A stretch of DNA of 49,220 bases from Halieaceae bacterium UBA5085 (GCA_002414665.1 DIAF01000047.1:6671-55890); one strand, 5' to 3'. Shown: positions 1-8,591, counted from the first letter of the stretch. A program made the numbers and translations. The notes: a model not told the origin generated them from the sequence alone.

Positions 1-90
1 AATTTGTCGGAATTGTAAACGTTGTCGATCGAGCTATTTTCGCAGGCTCAATGCACCGTAAAAATACTGACTTTACAAGGTCCATCCCCA

Positions 91-107
91 GTATTAATAT
101 TTAATAC
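91..107. promoter_or_regulatory. Palindromic operator candidate upstream of parD
   Basis: GTATTAA-TAT-TTAATAC is a perfect 7-3-7 inverted repeat ending 22 bases before the parD start codon. ParD-type antitoxins usually repress their own operon by binding short palindromes over the promoter, so position and symmetry suggest the autoregulatory site. The assignment is inferred; no binding evidence is available. Confidence 0.45.
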
Positions 108-129
108 ATAGTTTTTCAGGTACGCGCAC

Positions 130-375
130 ATGGCCAGAAACACCTCCGTCACCCTCGGTGATCATTTTGAAGCGTTCATCACCAGTAAGATAGAACAGGG
201 TCGCTTTCAATCTGTCAGCGAAGCAGTCCGCGCCGGGCTGCGAAAGCTGGAGGAGGATGAAGCCAGGCTTGATATGTTGAGGACTCGACTAAGGGCGGGG
301 GAGGACAGCCCCGTTGCTGAAAACTTTGATAGCCGGGAATTTCTGGAAAAACTCCATAAAAAGCCTCTTGGGTGA
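130..375 (+). CDS. parD: ParD-family type II antitoxin
   Basis: An 81-residue protein with the CopG/ParD layout. An N-terminal ribbon-helix-helix segment (about residues 4-40, including NTSVTLGDHFEAF and SVSEAVRAGLRKLEE) should dimerise and bind DNA, and the charged C-terminal tail (about 45-81) would wrap the ParE toxin. The length is normal for the family. The stop codon overlaps the GTG start of the next gene (GTGA at 372-375), the usual coupling in parDE operons. A palindrome at 91-107 is a likely operator. The antitoxin looks intact although its toxin partner is truncated, so it may now be an orphan. The family call is confident; its activity here is not known. Confidence 0.85.
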   Translation: MARNTSVTLGDHFEAFITSKIEQGRFQSVSEAVRAGLRKLEEDEARLDMLRTRLRAGEDSPVAENFDSREFLEKLHKKPLG

Positions 376-575
376 AGAAGCGCTATTTCATTCGCGAACT
401 CGCTCTAAGAGATTTGGAGGAAATTTGGCTCTTTACCCTGTCGGGGTGGAGTCTAGAACAGGCTGATGCCTATACCAGTTCTATCCTTGCCCGCCTGAAT
501 TTGCTGGCCGACAACCCCAGCGTTGGCTACTATCCATTGAACAACTGGTTCGTAGCCACAATTGTGGCAATTTAG
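372..575 (+). pseudogene. parE: Truncated ParE-family toxin
   Basis: Residues 1 to about 55 (start KKRYFIRELALRDLEEIW, later ILARLNLLADNPSVG) match the N-terminal half of RelE/ParE toxins, which are normally about 90-100 residues. After NPSVG the usual C-terminal strands (the arginine-rich region ending in a VIFYR-like motif) are missing and the frame stops at residue 67. The last coherent residues lead into NNWFVAT, encoded by the 14-base repeat at 545-558 that also occurs in the tRNA-Arg anticodon arm at 11281-11294. The truncation is therefore best explained by a recombination junction. The toxin is probably inactive because ParE needs its C-terminal basic residues. It starts at GTG and overlaps parD. 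Confidence 0.72.
545..558 (+). repeat. Left att-like core repeat (copy 1)
   Basis: CTGGTTCGTAGCCA is identical to 11281-11294 in the anticodon arm of tRNA-Arg, in direct orientation. It lies at the point where parE diverges from its family. Chance identity of 14 bases with a tRNA at such a breakpoint is unlikely. It overlaps a perfect palindrome, GCCACAATTGTGGC, at 555-568. Confidence 0.65.
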
Positions 576-991
576 ACCCTTGTAAATCGATCACCTGGAT
601 ACGGCCCGCCCTCATTACACCCCGTATCGACCCGTGTTCTCTAGTAGATACCCTACGGTTAAGCTTGAGGCCCCTCCTTTCCTTGGCACTTCTTTCAAGC
701 CATTGTCGGTGGCGAGCTCGCTTTGAATACAGATAGGGAATCCTGCTGAGCTGCCGATGAGAATGTCACATCAAGCCGCAACTACCCCCTACTCCCTCTT
801 TGACTGCATCCTCCATAACAAATCTGCTCGTAAACTTTTTGGGAATTTCATAAAGACGCCGCTGTATCTTATGCGACGAGGCACAAGGCATACACGAAGT
901 GCTGCAGAATAGCTGTCTGTGAGCAGGGTAGCTGAAGTATTACCCTGCCCATGGGAGGAGGTGGTATTACATTGAAACTTTGCAATATCCG
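576..991. other. Non-coding stretch between truncated parE and the P450 gene
   Basis: About 416 bases with no convincing gene. A 68-codon minus-strand frame (789-995) overlaps the P450 stop as ATGA but has no recognisable family and atypical composition. No transposase remnant, tRNA fragment or strong terminator was seen. If the island is real, this is its left end sequence beside the att-like core. Confidence 0.5.
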
Positions 992-2227
992 TCATGACGC
1001 CACTTCAAGGGCCCCGACATCAACAGACATCGGTAGCTTTACCCAGCCGCTAAGTATCGGGACAGGAATTCGTTTACCATTCTCAAAATCCAGTTTCATA
1101 TGAGGAAGTAGATCGATGAGCCATTCGAAAGCGACCTTCGCTTCAAGCCGTGCCAGCGCGGAGCCCATGCAAAAATGTATACCTTTCCCCAACGCTAGGT
1201 GATCTTTGTTGCGTCGATGCAGATCAAAAGTCTCTGGGGCTTCATAAGTATCAGCATCGAGATTCCCGGAGGAGAAAAGCAACCAAAGCGTATCACCCTT
1301 ACTGATGTTTTTGCCTCTGAACTCAACATTTCTGGTTGCAATTCGAAAAAGGCCCATTACAGGGCCGTCATAACGCAACATTTCTTCAACGAAATCAGAA
1401 ATCAATGTCCTATCATTTCGCAAGTCCGCCAGCACATCGGGATGATTCAATAAGAACACTACCCCGTTGCTGATCAAGTTGGTCGTTGTTTCATTCCCTG
1501 CAAGCCACAGCAGTTTGCTTAAACCTAGTATTTCTTCTGTACGTAGATTCTCACCTTCCTCGGAAGCATCAAGCATGGCGCTGATAAGGGTATTTGCCTG
1601 TGGATTATGACGCGCCGCAGAGATGATTTCGCTCAAGCCTTCCGTCATCTCTTTACGTGAGCCGAGCTGCTGCTGAATGGAATACCCTTCTCCAGCACCA
1701 ATGGCCAGGGAATCAGACCACATGCGCAAGCGATGACGTTCCTCCAACGGAATCCCCATCATCTGAGCAATTACATACACCGGCAGCGGACTGGCAAAAT
1801 CATCTACCAGATCCAGCGCTTCACCATTGCGAATTTTCTGGTGGAGTTCGTCCATTAGATTTGTGGCTATTTCCACCACCGCTGGTTCCATTTCGGCGAT
1901 GCGTTTTGGCGTGAAAGCCTTTGCAAACAGCGAACGAATTCTGGTGTGTTCTGGCGGATCATGCTGAATCAAGGGTAGGAAACCCATGCCGCCATTGTCA
2001 TCGCGCTGTTCGCCGTCTTCTCCTGCTACGAGGCCCCCACCGGGTCCGGCTGCGGACGAGTATGTGTATGGGTCCTTGAGCATCTCGAGGATATCCTCAT
2101 GCTTTGAAATAACCCAAAACCCATACTCCTGCGCATAGTAAACTGGATCGGTCTCTCGAAGATTCTTCCAAAAGGGTTGTGGCCGCGCAGCGTATTCTGC
2201 AGAGAGAAATGGAAATTCATTAGACAT
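992..2227 (-). CDS. Cytochrome P450
   Basis: A 411-residue soluble class I bacterial cytochrome P450, which inserts one oxygen atom into a hydrophobic substrate using electrons from a ferredoxin system. Visible motifs are the I-helix oxygen-activation segment LAGNETTTN, the K-helix ExxR within EEMLRYDGPV, and the heme-ligand loop LGKGIHFCMGSALARLE with axial Cys353. The length is standard and there is no membrane anchor. The start is supported by AGGAG upstream. It lies 69 bases downstream of a marR gene on the same strand, so the two are probably co-transcribed. No ferredoxin or ferredoxin reductase is encoded nearby, so redox partners must be elsewhere. The substrate is unknown; the efflux pump and acyl thioesterases next door suggest a hydrophobic acid, terpenoid or aromatic compound (inference). 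Confidence 0.93.
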   Translation of the reverse strand: MSNEFPFLSAEYAARPQPFWKNLRETDPVYYAQEYGFWVISKHEDILEMLKDPYTYSSAAGPGGGLVAGEDGEQRDDNGGMGFLPLIQHDPPEHTRIRSLFAKAFTPKRIAEMEPAVVEIATNLMDELHQKIRNGEALDLVDDFASPLPVYVIAQMMGIPLEERHRLRMWSDSLAIGAGEGYSIQQQLGSRKEMTEGLSEIISAARHNPQANTLISAMLDASEEGENLRTEEILGLSKLLWLAGNETTTNLISNGVVFLLNHPDVLADLRNDRTLISDFVEEMLRYDGPVMGLFRIATRNVEFRGKNISKGDTLWLLFSSGNLDADTYEAPETFDLHRRNKDHLALGKGIHFCMGSALARLEAKVAFEWLIDLLPHMKLDFENGKRIPVPILSGWVKLPMSVDVGALEVAS

Positions 2228-2296
2228 GGTATATTTCTCCTATTCGGGACAACCACCCACCAAATCGGCTGGCATCTTGTCCAACTTCCAATACTC

Positions 2297-2758
2297 TCAG
2301 TTTTCCGACAGCAAATTCGCATGTACCAATTTGAGTAAACGGTAAAATTCCTTGGCCTCTTTAGCAGACATGCCGCGCGTTGCCGCTCTGCCAATATCGC
2401 CTACCAGATCTTCAAGCGACTTCAGCATGGGGTCGATTTTATCCGTAAGGCGAACCATCTTCGCACGGCGATCACTAGTATCCTGATGTCGCGCTATCCA
2501 TCCCGCTGACTCTAGTCGGTCCACAACTTTGCCCAGTGGTGGTTTCGCCATCATCAGGGAATCGGCAATACTAGTTTGCGTCTGCTCGCCGTTCATGTAG
2601 AGCAGGTAGAGCACCTGCCATTGTGTGCGAGTTAACCCCAAGTCCTTTACCTGCCTGTTAAAGAGCCGGGCGACCATCAAACTAATTTCGTGAATTAGCG
2701 TACTAACAGGCTGGTCTTGCCGCCTTGATTGTTGGCTTGCTATATCTTGCGTTGACAA
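2297..2758 (-). CDS. MarR-family transcriptional regulator
   Basis: A 153-residue winged-helix regulator. Residues about 20-45 form the first dimerisation helices, LTRTQWQVLYLLYMNGEQTQ begins the DNA-binding domain, the recognition region is around SIADSLMMAKPPLGKVVDRL, and the wing contains RHQDTSDRRAKMVRLT, the D-xR hallmark of MarR proteins. It appears to start at TTG with AGGA about 9 bases upstream. It reads towards the P450 gene and is divergent from the efflux operon. A palindrome (2770-2784) covers its upstream region, so it probably represses both its own operon and the pump until a ligand binds. The ligand is not known. Confidence 0.9.
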   Translation of the reverse strand: MSTQDIASQQSRRQDQPVSTLIHEISLMVARLFNRQVKDLGLTRTQWQVLYLLYMNGEQTQTSIADSLMMAKPPLGKVVDRLESAGWIARHQDTSDRRAKMVRLTDKIDPMLKSLEDLVGDIGRAATRGMSAKEAKEFYRLLKLVHANLLSEN

Positions 2759-2769
2759 TTTAGTTATCC

Positions 2770-2784
2770 TAGTTAATATAACTA
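2770..2784. promoter_or_regulatory. Probable MarR operator between divergent operons
   Basis: TAGTTA-ATA-TAACTA is a perfect 6-3-6 inverted repeat in the 100-base gap between marR and the efflux operon. Related half-sites (TAGTTAT just left, CAGTTAATATTTTAGTTG just right) surround it. MarR proteins bind palindromes of about this size. Its position, over the ribosome-binding region of marR and upstream of the pump genes, suits dual repression. Confidence 0.55.
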
Positions 2785-2858
2785 CAGTTAATATTTTAGT
2801 TGTAGGTATCGCGGTTTGTCAATTCATGATGCCTCTCGAACTAGTTGGTAGCGATAGT

Positions 2859-3980
2859 ATGCGTTACATCATGCAGACCGTGGGACCCATTTTGGCCGCA
2901 GCGATACTCATGGGCTGCGATGGCGAACCCCAAAATGGCACAACCAGTACTGGGATTACTCCACAGCCCTCGTCACCCGTTGTAGTATCGATTACGAGTC
3001 CGGAAATAGCGGCATTATCTGAGCCTATTTTTGTTACCGGCACCATTCTCGCACGCCGCTCCACCAATATTTCGCCGATGGTTGGTGGCCTCATCGAAGA
3101 AATCTATGTCAACGTTGGAAGCCGTGTTGAAGAAGGGCAGCCCTTGCTGCGTATGCGCCAGAAAGATTTCGAGATTAATGTCCTGCGTCTTTCTGAGGCT
3201 AAGCGCCTGGCAGAGGCAGAGTACAAAGACTCGGTACGCGATCTTGAAAACGCCATCGCACTCAGAGAGAAGCAAGCATTCTCTGTCGAGCAACTCGATG
3301 ACAGGCGCACACAAGTTGAGGTATCGGCTGCGAAGCTCGGTATTGCAAGCGCTAATCTTGCCGAGGCGCAGAAGGAACTGGACGACTCAATAACCCGAGC
3401 ACCCTACCGTGGCGTTATCACCCAGAGACATGTGGATGAAGGCGCATACGTCCCATCAATCATGCGCTCTGAGCACCCAGTCCTCCAAATCCAGGAGATT
3501 GATGTCATGGTGGCACTGGTGTTCGTGCCCGAAGTTTATTTAACTTCCATTCAGTTGGGTACGCTCGGAAGGGTTCACATACCGAGTATGAATCAAACCT
3601 ATGAGTCGGAAGTGGCGCTGATCAACGATCGAATAGACCACAAAACTCGCACTATCGATGTAAGACTGGGAATACCAAATGTGGATTATGCGATCAAACC
3701 TGGGCTTTTCATTGAAGTCGAGCTGATGCCCATTTCAAGACAGGGGCTAATGTTATCACCCAACGCTACTATGGGACTGGGAAGCAGCCGCTCTGTCCTG
3801 GTGGTTGAAGATGGCGTAGTTAGTCAACGCACAGTGCAAGTACGTGAGCTTAGTGATGGTCGGCTTGAGATACTCCAGGGCGTAAGCTCAAATGCGATCC
3901 TTGTTGTAGGCCCCAGTATGCACAAGGTTTCTGATGGTTCACGGGTCACTATTTCAGAACATCCCTATGTGGATAGCTGA
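2859..3980 (+). CDS. RND efflux periplasmic adaptor (membrane fusion lipoprotein)
   Basis: An HlyD/AcrA-type adaptor linking an inner-membrane RND pump to an outer-membrane channel. From this start the N-terminus is a lipoprotein signal ending AAAILMGC with the lipidated cysteine at residue 20. Next come a lipoyl-like half (PMVGGLIEEIYVNVGSRVEEGQPLLRM), a coiled-coil hairpin with ALREKQAFSVEQLDDRRTQ, the second lipoyl half (SITRAPYRGVITQRHVDEGAYV), and beta-barrel and membrane-proximal domains. An upstream ATG at 2826 would add 11 residues containing acidic residues before the signal, which fits a signal peptide poorly. The gene overlaps the pump gene by 14 bases. No outer-membrane factor gene is present, so a housekeeping TolC would be used. 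Confidence 0.9.
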   Translation: MRYIMQTVGPILAAAILMGCDGEPQNGTTSTGITPQPSSPVVVSITSPEIAALSEPIFVTGTILARRSTNISPMVGGLIEEIYVNVGSRVEEGQPLLRMRQKDFEINVLRLSEAKRLAEAEYKDSVRDLENAIALREKQAFSVEQLDDRRTQVEVSAAKLGIASANLAEAQKELDDSITRAPYRGVITQRHVDEGAYVPSIMRSEHPVLQIQEIDVMVALVFVPEVYLTSIQLGTLGRVHIPSMNQTYESEVALINDRIDHKTRTIDVRLGIPNVDYAIKPGLFIEVELMPISRQGLMLSPNATMGLGSSRSVLVVEDGVVSQRTVQVRELSDGRLEILQGVSSNAILVVGPSMHKVSDGSRVTISEHPYVDS

Positions 3981-6900
3981 CCTCTGCATTCGCCGGCCAG
4001 TGCTGGCGATCATGATGACCGCTGCGCTCATGATGCTGGGCGTGGTCTCCATGGGTCGAATAAGCATCGATCTGTTCCCGAGCGTTGAAGTGCCCATTGT
4101 AACGGTTGAAACAATACTCGAAGGAGCCTCTCCCAGCACGGTAGAGACAGAAGTTACCGAGAGGCTTGAAGAAGAGCTAATCGCTATATCTGGCGTCGAT
4201 ACAATGCGCTCGATTAGCGGTGACGGTTTTTCACAGATAATCCTTGAATTCGATATGGAGGAAAATCCCAACCTGAAGGCCCAGGAGATACGGGACAAAA
4301 TCAGTCAAACTCTGCCGCTTCTGCCTGACACAGTTAGTCAGCCTGTCGTCTCCATACTTGATCCGGATTCTGAACCCATTGTCTCGGTGATTGTATCCGG
4401 CCCCTGGCCAGTGGGTGAACTCACAGCCTTCGCCAAAGATGTCGTCAAAGAGCGTTTGCAGAGAGTACCTGGCGTTGGCAGCGTGATTCTTGTCGGGGGC
4501 CGCGAGCGGGAAGTACGCATCTGGTTGAAAGCCCCACAAATGCGGGGTTACGGCGTAATTGCGGCCGATGTAATCAGCGCTATCCAACGTGAGCATGCTG
4601 ACATCCCTGGCGGCCGCCTGGATTACCACAGCGGGTCCACGGAACTGACCATCAAAACCATGGGCGAAGTAACCAGCTTAAAAGAGTTGGGTGAAATCAT
4701 TATTTCTCGCGATGATAAGGCGATGGTGCGCTTGATAGATGTTGCCGAAGTTGAGGATGGTCTGGAGGATGAACGCAGCTACGCGGAGCTAGATGGTAGA
4801 ACAGGAGTAAGCCTCGAAATTCGCAAACAATCTGGAACCAATACCACCAGTATTGCCAAAGCAGTTAAGGCAGCGCTGACCAAACTTCAGACAGAAACAC
4901 CAGCTGAAATCAACATTGTCACGGTAAGGGACAGTTCGCGATTTATCGGGTCCGCAGTGCGAGACGTGTCAAACGATATTTTGCTAGGCATCCTCCTGGT
5001 TGTCATTGTCACACTTTGCTTTTTACTCAGCGTACGCGCCACGCTAATTGTTGCAACCGCTATTCCAACGGCAATCATCGCTACTTTTTTCGCTTTCTAC
5101 CTACTCGATTTTTCTATCAATATGGTATCGCTGATTGCCATATCACTGTGTGTCGGCCTGCTCGTAGACGATGCCATAGTTGTGCTGGAATCTATACACC
5201 GCGAAGTTGAAGCTGGGCTCGACCTCAATGAAGCTGCTTCAACGGGCACGCGAAAAGTTGCCACTGCCGTCATCGCATCCACCCTTTGTGTGATGGCGGT
5301 GTTCTTGCCGATTTCCTTTACCACAGGTCTGGTTGGTGTGTTTTTCTATCAATACGGTGTCACCATTGCTGTGGCAGTAGCACTATCTCTGTTTGTTTCC
5401 GTTACCCTTACGCCTATGTTGAGCTCTCGTCTGCTCAAAAAAAGTTCCGGCCATAGAGGAATGTTTGCGCTACTGGATAAGGGCTATGTACTTCTGGAAA
5501 CAACCTACGTTAAGGGCGTTCGCTTCGCACTTCGCGCTCGCTGGCTTGTTCTGCTGTTGGCCGCTGCCACTGTCGGTATGGGTGTTTATAATGCGGGTCA
5601 GGTTCCCCTCTCATTTACGTCCGCAACTGATAGAAGCGAGTTTCTCGCCAAAGTCGAGCTTCCTCTGGGAACCGGTCTTACCCAGGCCAAGCGTGTTGCC
5701 ACTCAAGTGAGTAAAACTGTCAGTGACCTGGAACATATTGAATTGGTGTTCACTGTTATTGGCTCCGGCGCTCAGGCCAAGGCAAACGAACTATCATTCT
5801 ATTTTGGTCTGTCGCCGAAACAACAAAGGAGCAGTCATCAGTATGAAGTGATGGATGACGTCCGCACAGCGCTCGCTTTGGCCATACCCGATGCCAAGCA
5901 CATCTCTTTGACAGATGTGCCCTGGATATCCGGAGGAGGATTCTTTGGTGCCGACATGGAGATGGCTTTAAGCGGCGATGATTTAGAACAACTTCGAACA
6001 TACGCGGATACTATCACGAGCCAGATGGAAGAATCTGGCCTCTTCAGGGATATCAAGTCCAGCTATGAGCCAGGCAAGCCTGAATTGCAGGTTACGATAA
6101 ACCGGCGCAGGGCCGCTGATTTGGGCATTTCGGTTCGAGATATCGCCGCTACTGTTGGAGCCACGATGGGTGGTGTAGATGTTACAAGTTACGAAGAGTT
6201 CGGTAATCGCTATGACGTGCGCCTGAGATATGCAGAAACGTACCGCGACGAGATCGGAAAGTTTGACCTCATTCAATTACGCGCGGCAGACAACAGCTTA
6301 ATAGATTTCCGTAACGTCGCAGAGGTAAGCGTAACCAGTGGCCCGGCACAAATCGATCACTACAATCGGGCTCGAAAGATCGGTATTTCTGCAAACGCTC
6401 CCGCTGGGATCGCGACAGGCGAGCTGATGAAAAAAATGGATGAGATTATTAGTGATCTCGATATGGCTACAGGATACGAGAGTTCATATCTAGGCACTTC
6501 AGAGCAAATCAATGATATTGTCGAGGCAATATTTTTTGCACTAACAATGTCGATGCTCAGTCTATACATGATTCTGGCTAGTCAATTCAACAGCTATACT
6601 CAACCAGTAGTGATCATGCTTACCGCTCCGCTGTCTTTTGTGGGCGCATTCAGCTTGCTCGCATGGACTAACTCCGAGCTTTCAGTCTTGACACAAATCG
6701 GTCTGGTCGCGCTGATGGGTCTGGTTATGAAAAACGGCATTCTTCTGGTGGACTATGCCAATCAGGCCATAGAGCAAGGCCACAGCGCAGCGGAAGCTAT
6801 GATCGAAGCGGCTCATTTACGCTTACGCCCAGTACTGATGACTGCGTTCTCTACCATATTCGGTATGATCCCTATAGCGCTGGCCACGTCTGATGGCGCT

Positions 6901-7044
6901 GAGTTACGCACTTCAATGGGTATACTCGTAATAGGCGGACTAATTTCCTCAACCGTGCTTACCTTATTTGTTGTTCCAGTGGTTTACACATTACTCGCCG
7001 ACGCCGAAAGTCAGCTTGCCCGTCTATTAAAATCGGAAATCTGA
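3967..7044 (+). CDS. RND multidrug efflux transporter, HAE-1/AcrB type
   Basis: About 1025 residues, the normal size for AcrB-like proton-driven pumps with 12 membrane helices and two large periplasmic loops. TM1 is visible at RRPVLAIMMTAALMMLGVV, followed by the family signature IDLFPSVEVPIVTV. The proton-relay aspartates are in TM4 (VGLLVDDAIVVLE, D401 and D402) and the conserved lysine in TM10 (GLVMKNGILLVDYANQ, K922). The start at 3967 is chosen because MWIADLCIRRPVLAI is the typical N-terminus; an in-frame ATG at 3934 lies deeper inside the adaptor gene. It is predicted to export hydrophobic compounds from the periplasm or inner leaflet. Substrate specificity cannot be read from the sequence; P450 and thioesterase neighbours suggest a fatty-acid-like or aromatic substrate. 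Confidence 0.94.
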   Translation: MWIADLCIRRPVLAIMMTAALMMLGVVSMGRISIDLFPSVEVPIVTVETILEGASPSTVETEVTERLEEELIAISGVDTMRSISGDGFSQIILEFDMEENPNLKAQEIRDKISQTLPLLPDTVSQPVVSILDPDSEPIVSVIVSGPWPVGELTAFAKDVVKERLQRVPGVGSVILVGGREREVRIWLKAPQMRGYGVIAADVISAIQREHADIPGGRLDYHSGSTELTIKTMGEVTSLKELGEIIISRDDKAMVRLIDVAEVEDGLEDERSYAELDGRTGVSLEIRKQSGTNTTSIAKAVKAALTKLQTETPAEINIVTVRDSSRFIGSAVRDVSNDILLGILLVVIVTLCFLLSVRATLIVATAIPTAIIATFFAFYLLDFSINMVSLIAISLCVGLLVDDAIVVLESIHREVEAGLDLNEAASTGTRKVATAVIASTLCVMAVFLPISFTTGLVGVFFYQYGVTIAVAVALSLFVSVTLTPMLSSRLLKKSSGHRGMFALLDKGYVLLETTYVKGVRFALRARWLVLLLAAATVGMGVYNAGQVPLSFTSATDRSEFLAKVELPLGTGLTQAKRVATQVSKTVSDLEHIELVFTVIGSGAQAKANELSFYFGLSPKQQRSSHQYEVMDDVRTALALAIPDAKHISLTDVPWISGGGFFGADMEMALSGDDLEQLRTYADTITSQMEESGLFRDIKSSYEPGKPELQVTINRRRAADLGISVRDIAATVGATMGGVDVTSYEEFGNRYDVRLRYAETYRDEIGKFDLIQLRAADNSLIDFRNVAEVSVTSGPAQIDHYNRARKIGISANAPAGIATGELMKKMDEIISDLDMATGYESSYLGTSEQINDIVEAIFFALTMSMLSLYMILASQFNSYTQPVVIMLTAPLSFVGAFSLLAWTNSELSVLTQIGLVALMGLVMKNGILLVDYANQAIEQGHSAAEAMIEAAHLRLRPVLMTAFSTIFGMIPIALATSDGAELRTSMGILVIGGLISSTVLTLFVVPVVYTLLADAESQLARLLKSEI

Positions 7045-7049
7045 ACAAG

Positions 7050-7517
7050 ATGGATGCACTCCAACTGGAAAAAGTTTACGAGTTGTTCAGCGCCGGGATC
7101 GGTGCTCACAGTGATATGTCACTGAAATTTGTTTCTACCGAGGAAAACCGAGTCGTATTGGAAATGCCTTTCCAGGAAAAGCATGCAACAGCGCACGAAA
7201 ATGGTTCGTTGCACCCTGGCGCTCTGGCAGCCGCACTGGACAGTGCCTGCGGTTTCGTAGTCCTCCAAAGCCTCGCGGTGCCACAGGCCATTGCGACCAT
7301 CAACCTGCGAATCGACCACATACATTCCGCCCCCGTAGGCACTGATGTTCGAATCCAGGCGGAGTGCTACCAGCAGATTAACGGGTTTGCCTATGTCAGT
7401 GCATTCGCCAGCAGCCTGGACGGAAGAAAGATGTTGTGTAACGCGCAAGGTATTTTCAAAATTGGCAGCCCAGGTCCTGCCCTGGATCGAAGCTTGCTCT
7501 ATCGACGAGGTGATTAA
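7050..7517 (+). CDS. PaaI-family hotdog thioesterase
   Basis: A 155-residue protein with a single hotdog fold. The segment HENGSLHPGALAAALDSACG matches the PaaI/YdiI-type active-site helix (H-x-G-A-...-D), and TINLRIDHIHSAPVGTDVRIQAEC supplies the conserved strands. Such enzymes hydrolyse acyl-CoA or aryl-CoA thioesters. The gene begins 6 bases after the pump stop codon, so it belongs to the efflux operon. A second, dissimilar hotdog gene follows within 6 bases. Releasing the free acid before export is a reasonable role in this setting, but it is an inference. Confidence 0.85.
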   Translation: MDALQLEKVYELFSAGIGAHSDMSLKFVSTEENRVVLEMPFQEKHATAHENGSLHPGALAAALDSACGFVVLQSLAVPQAIATINLRIDHIHSAPVGTDVRIQAECYQQINGFAYVSAFASSLDGRKMLCNAQGIFKIGSPGPALDRSLLYRRGD

Positions 7518-7522
7518 TCAAG

Positions 7523-7924
7523 ATGGACAAACATCTACTCCAGTTTCTCGACGAGACGCCCTATGCGAAAAATTACGGGACCGAGCTTGTCAGATGCGAA
7601 CCAGATGTCGAATGCCTGACTCCTTGGGCAGAGCATTTTACTGGTAACCCATTGTTGCAAGCGTGGCACGGAGGAGTAGTTGTAGGCGTTCTCGAGCTTA
7701 CCGGTGCGTTGCAAACTTTAAAGGTATCAGCCGACGAAGTGTGCCCACTCCTATCAGCCAACATCAATTTTCTACGTCCCACCAAGGGTGATCTAGCCGT
7801 GCATACACGCGCTTACCTTGTTCGAAGTGGGAGGCAGATTCTGAATATCGATGTCATCGCCTGGCAAATCTCGCTGCAAGAGCCCACTGCTGCGGCAACA
7901 CTGACTTTTGCAAGACGTAGTTAG
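7523..7924 (+). CDS. Second PaaI-family hotdog thioesterase
   Basis: A 133-residue hotdog protein. The active-site-like segment is QAWHGGVVVGVLELTGAL, where the acidic residue after the HGG motif is Glu rather than the Asp of the neighbouring paralogue, and SANINFLRPTKGDLAVHTRA is the usual strand region. It is only distantly similar to the preceding gene, so a recent duplication is unlikely; two hotdog genes in tandem may form a hetero-oligomer or handle different acyl chains. It is the last gene of the island's efflux operon; the hairpin-rich non-coding region follows. Family call firm, substrate unknown. Confidence 0.83.
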   Translation: MDKHLLQFLDETPYAKNYGTELVRCEPDVECLTPWAEHFTGNPLLQAWHGGVVVGVLELTGALQTLKVSADEVCPLLSANINFLRPTKGDLAVHTRAYLVRSGRQILNIDVIAWQISLQEPTAAATLTFARRS

Positions 7925-8153
7925 TCACCATCCTTCTGTTCGATTTAACGCTAAATTCACGAAAAACCACCCCGTACCGCCTGCGTTCCGGCGCGAGCTC
8001 ATTAGCCGCTCGCCCGAGAGAATTCTCGGTAAGAGTCTGGAAGAACACTCTTCCCCCAAGGCAATGGTGGATTTTTGCGGGTACAAATGTGCAGTTTTCG
8101 TCCGGCGTTGATAGGCTTTTCACAGCGGAGCATATCGTTTTCCGCATCAAAAC

Positions 8154-8191
8154 CCCACGTCACTAAGGCGCGAAGCGAGTAGTGACGTGGG
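8154..8191. repeat. Perfect 12-bp-stem inverted repeat
   Basis: CCCACGTCACTA (8154-8165) and TAGTGACGTGGG (8180-8191) are perfectly complementary around a 14-base GC-rich loop. It lacks a T-tract on either side, so a classical terminator is unlikely. It could be a protein-binding palindrome, a REP-like element, or part of a larger RNA fold. Confidence 0.6.
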
Positions 8192-8243
8192 CAGCGCGCA
8201 CATTGCGGCAATCTTGGCAACACCGAGGCTTAACGTCTTTTCA

Positions 8244-8268
8244 GGGGTGGTTACAGTGGAACCACCCC
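8244..8268. repeat. 9-bp-stem inverted repeat
   Basis: GGGGTGGTT (8244-8252) pairs with AACCACCCC (8260-8268) around the 7-base loop ACAGTGG. There is no poly-T after it. It is one of several hairpins in this non-coding stretch. Confidence 0.55.
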
Positions 8269-8575
8269 CTCAAAGGTGGATTGGGTCGTGTAGGCACAGT
8301 CAAATATGGCCAAAATTGCATTGCAGAGAGCTTTCAGGGCGTTTGATGGCAGCAAGTTTTCAGCTGCCGGGCAGAAACCACTCCCGATTCAGGTGAAGTT
8401 CTCTGTGACACGCGTATTCTGTGTTCCTATAATCGGCCCCAACACTGAATTTTGTCGCTGCCACTGCGCTTAAAGTGGCAAGGAAGACCCCACCTTGCGA
8501 AAGCGAACGGGGTAGGTGGATTCAGGTAGTTTTGGAATCTGCTGAACGCGTCACTCAGGACCCTTCTTGACGCAA

Positions 8576-8591
8576 CGGTCAGCGATGACCG
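8576..8591. repeat. Short hairpin with GNRA-type loop
   Basis: CGGTCA (8576-8581) pairs with TGACCG (8586-8591) across a GCGA loop, a GNRA tetraloop if transcribed. Immediately upstream, GCGTCA (8548-8553) pairs with TGACGC (8568-8573). Adjacent stems with GNRA loops are typical of structured RNAs. Confidence 0.45.

Noticed and set aside
789..995. A 68-codon minus-strand frame overlapping the P450 stop as ATGA
   Set aside because: The overlap looks like coupling, but the product has no family resemblance, no ribosome-binding site and odd composition. It is left unannotated.
8154..8191. attC site, CRISPR repeat or transposon end
   Set aside because: The stem lacks the integron R-box sequences, there is no repeat-spacer array, and no transposase gene or target duplication was found nearby.
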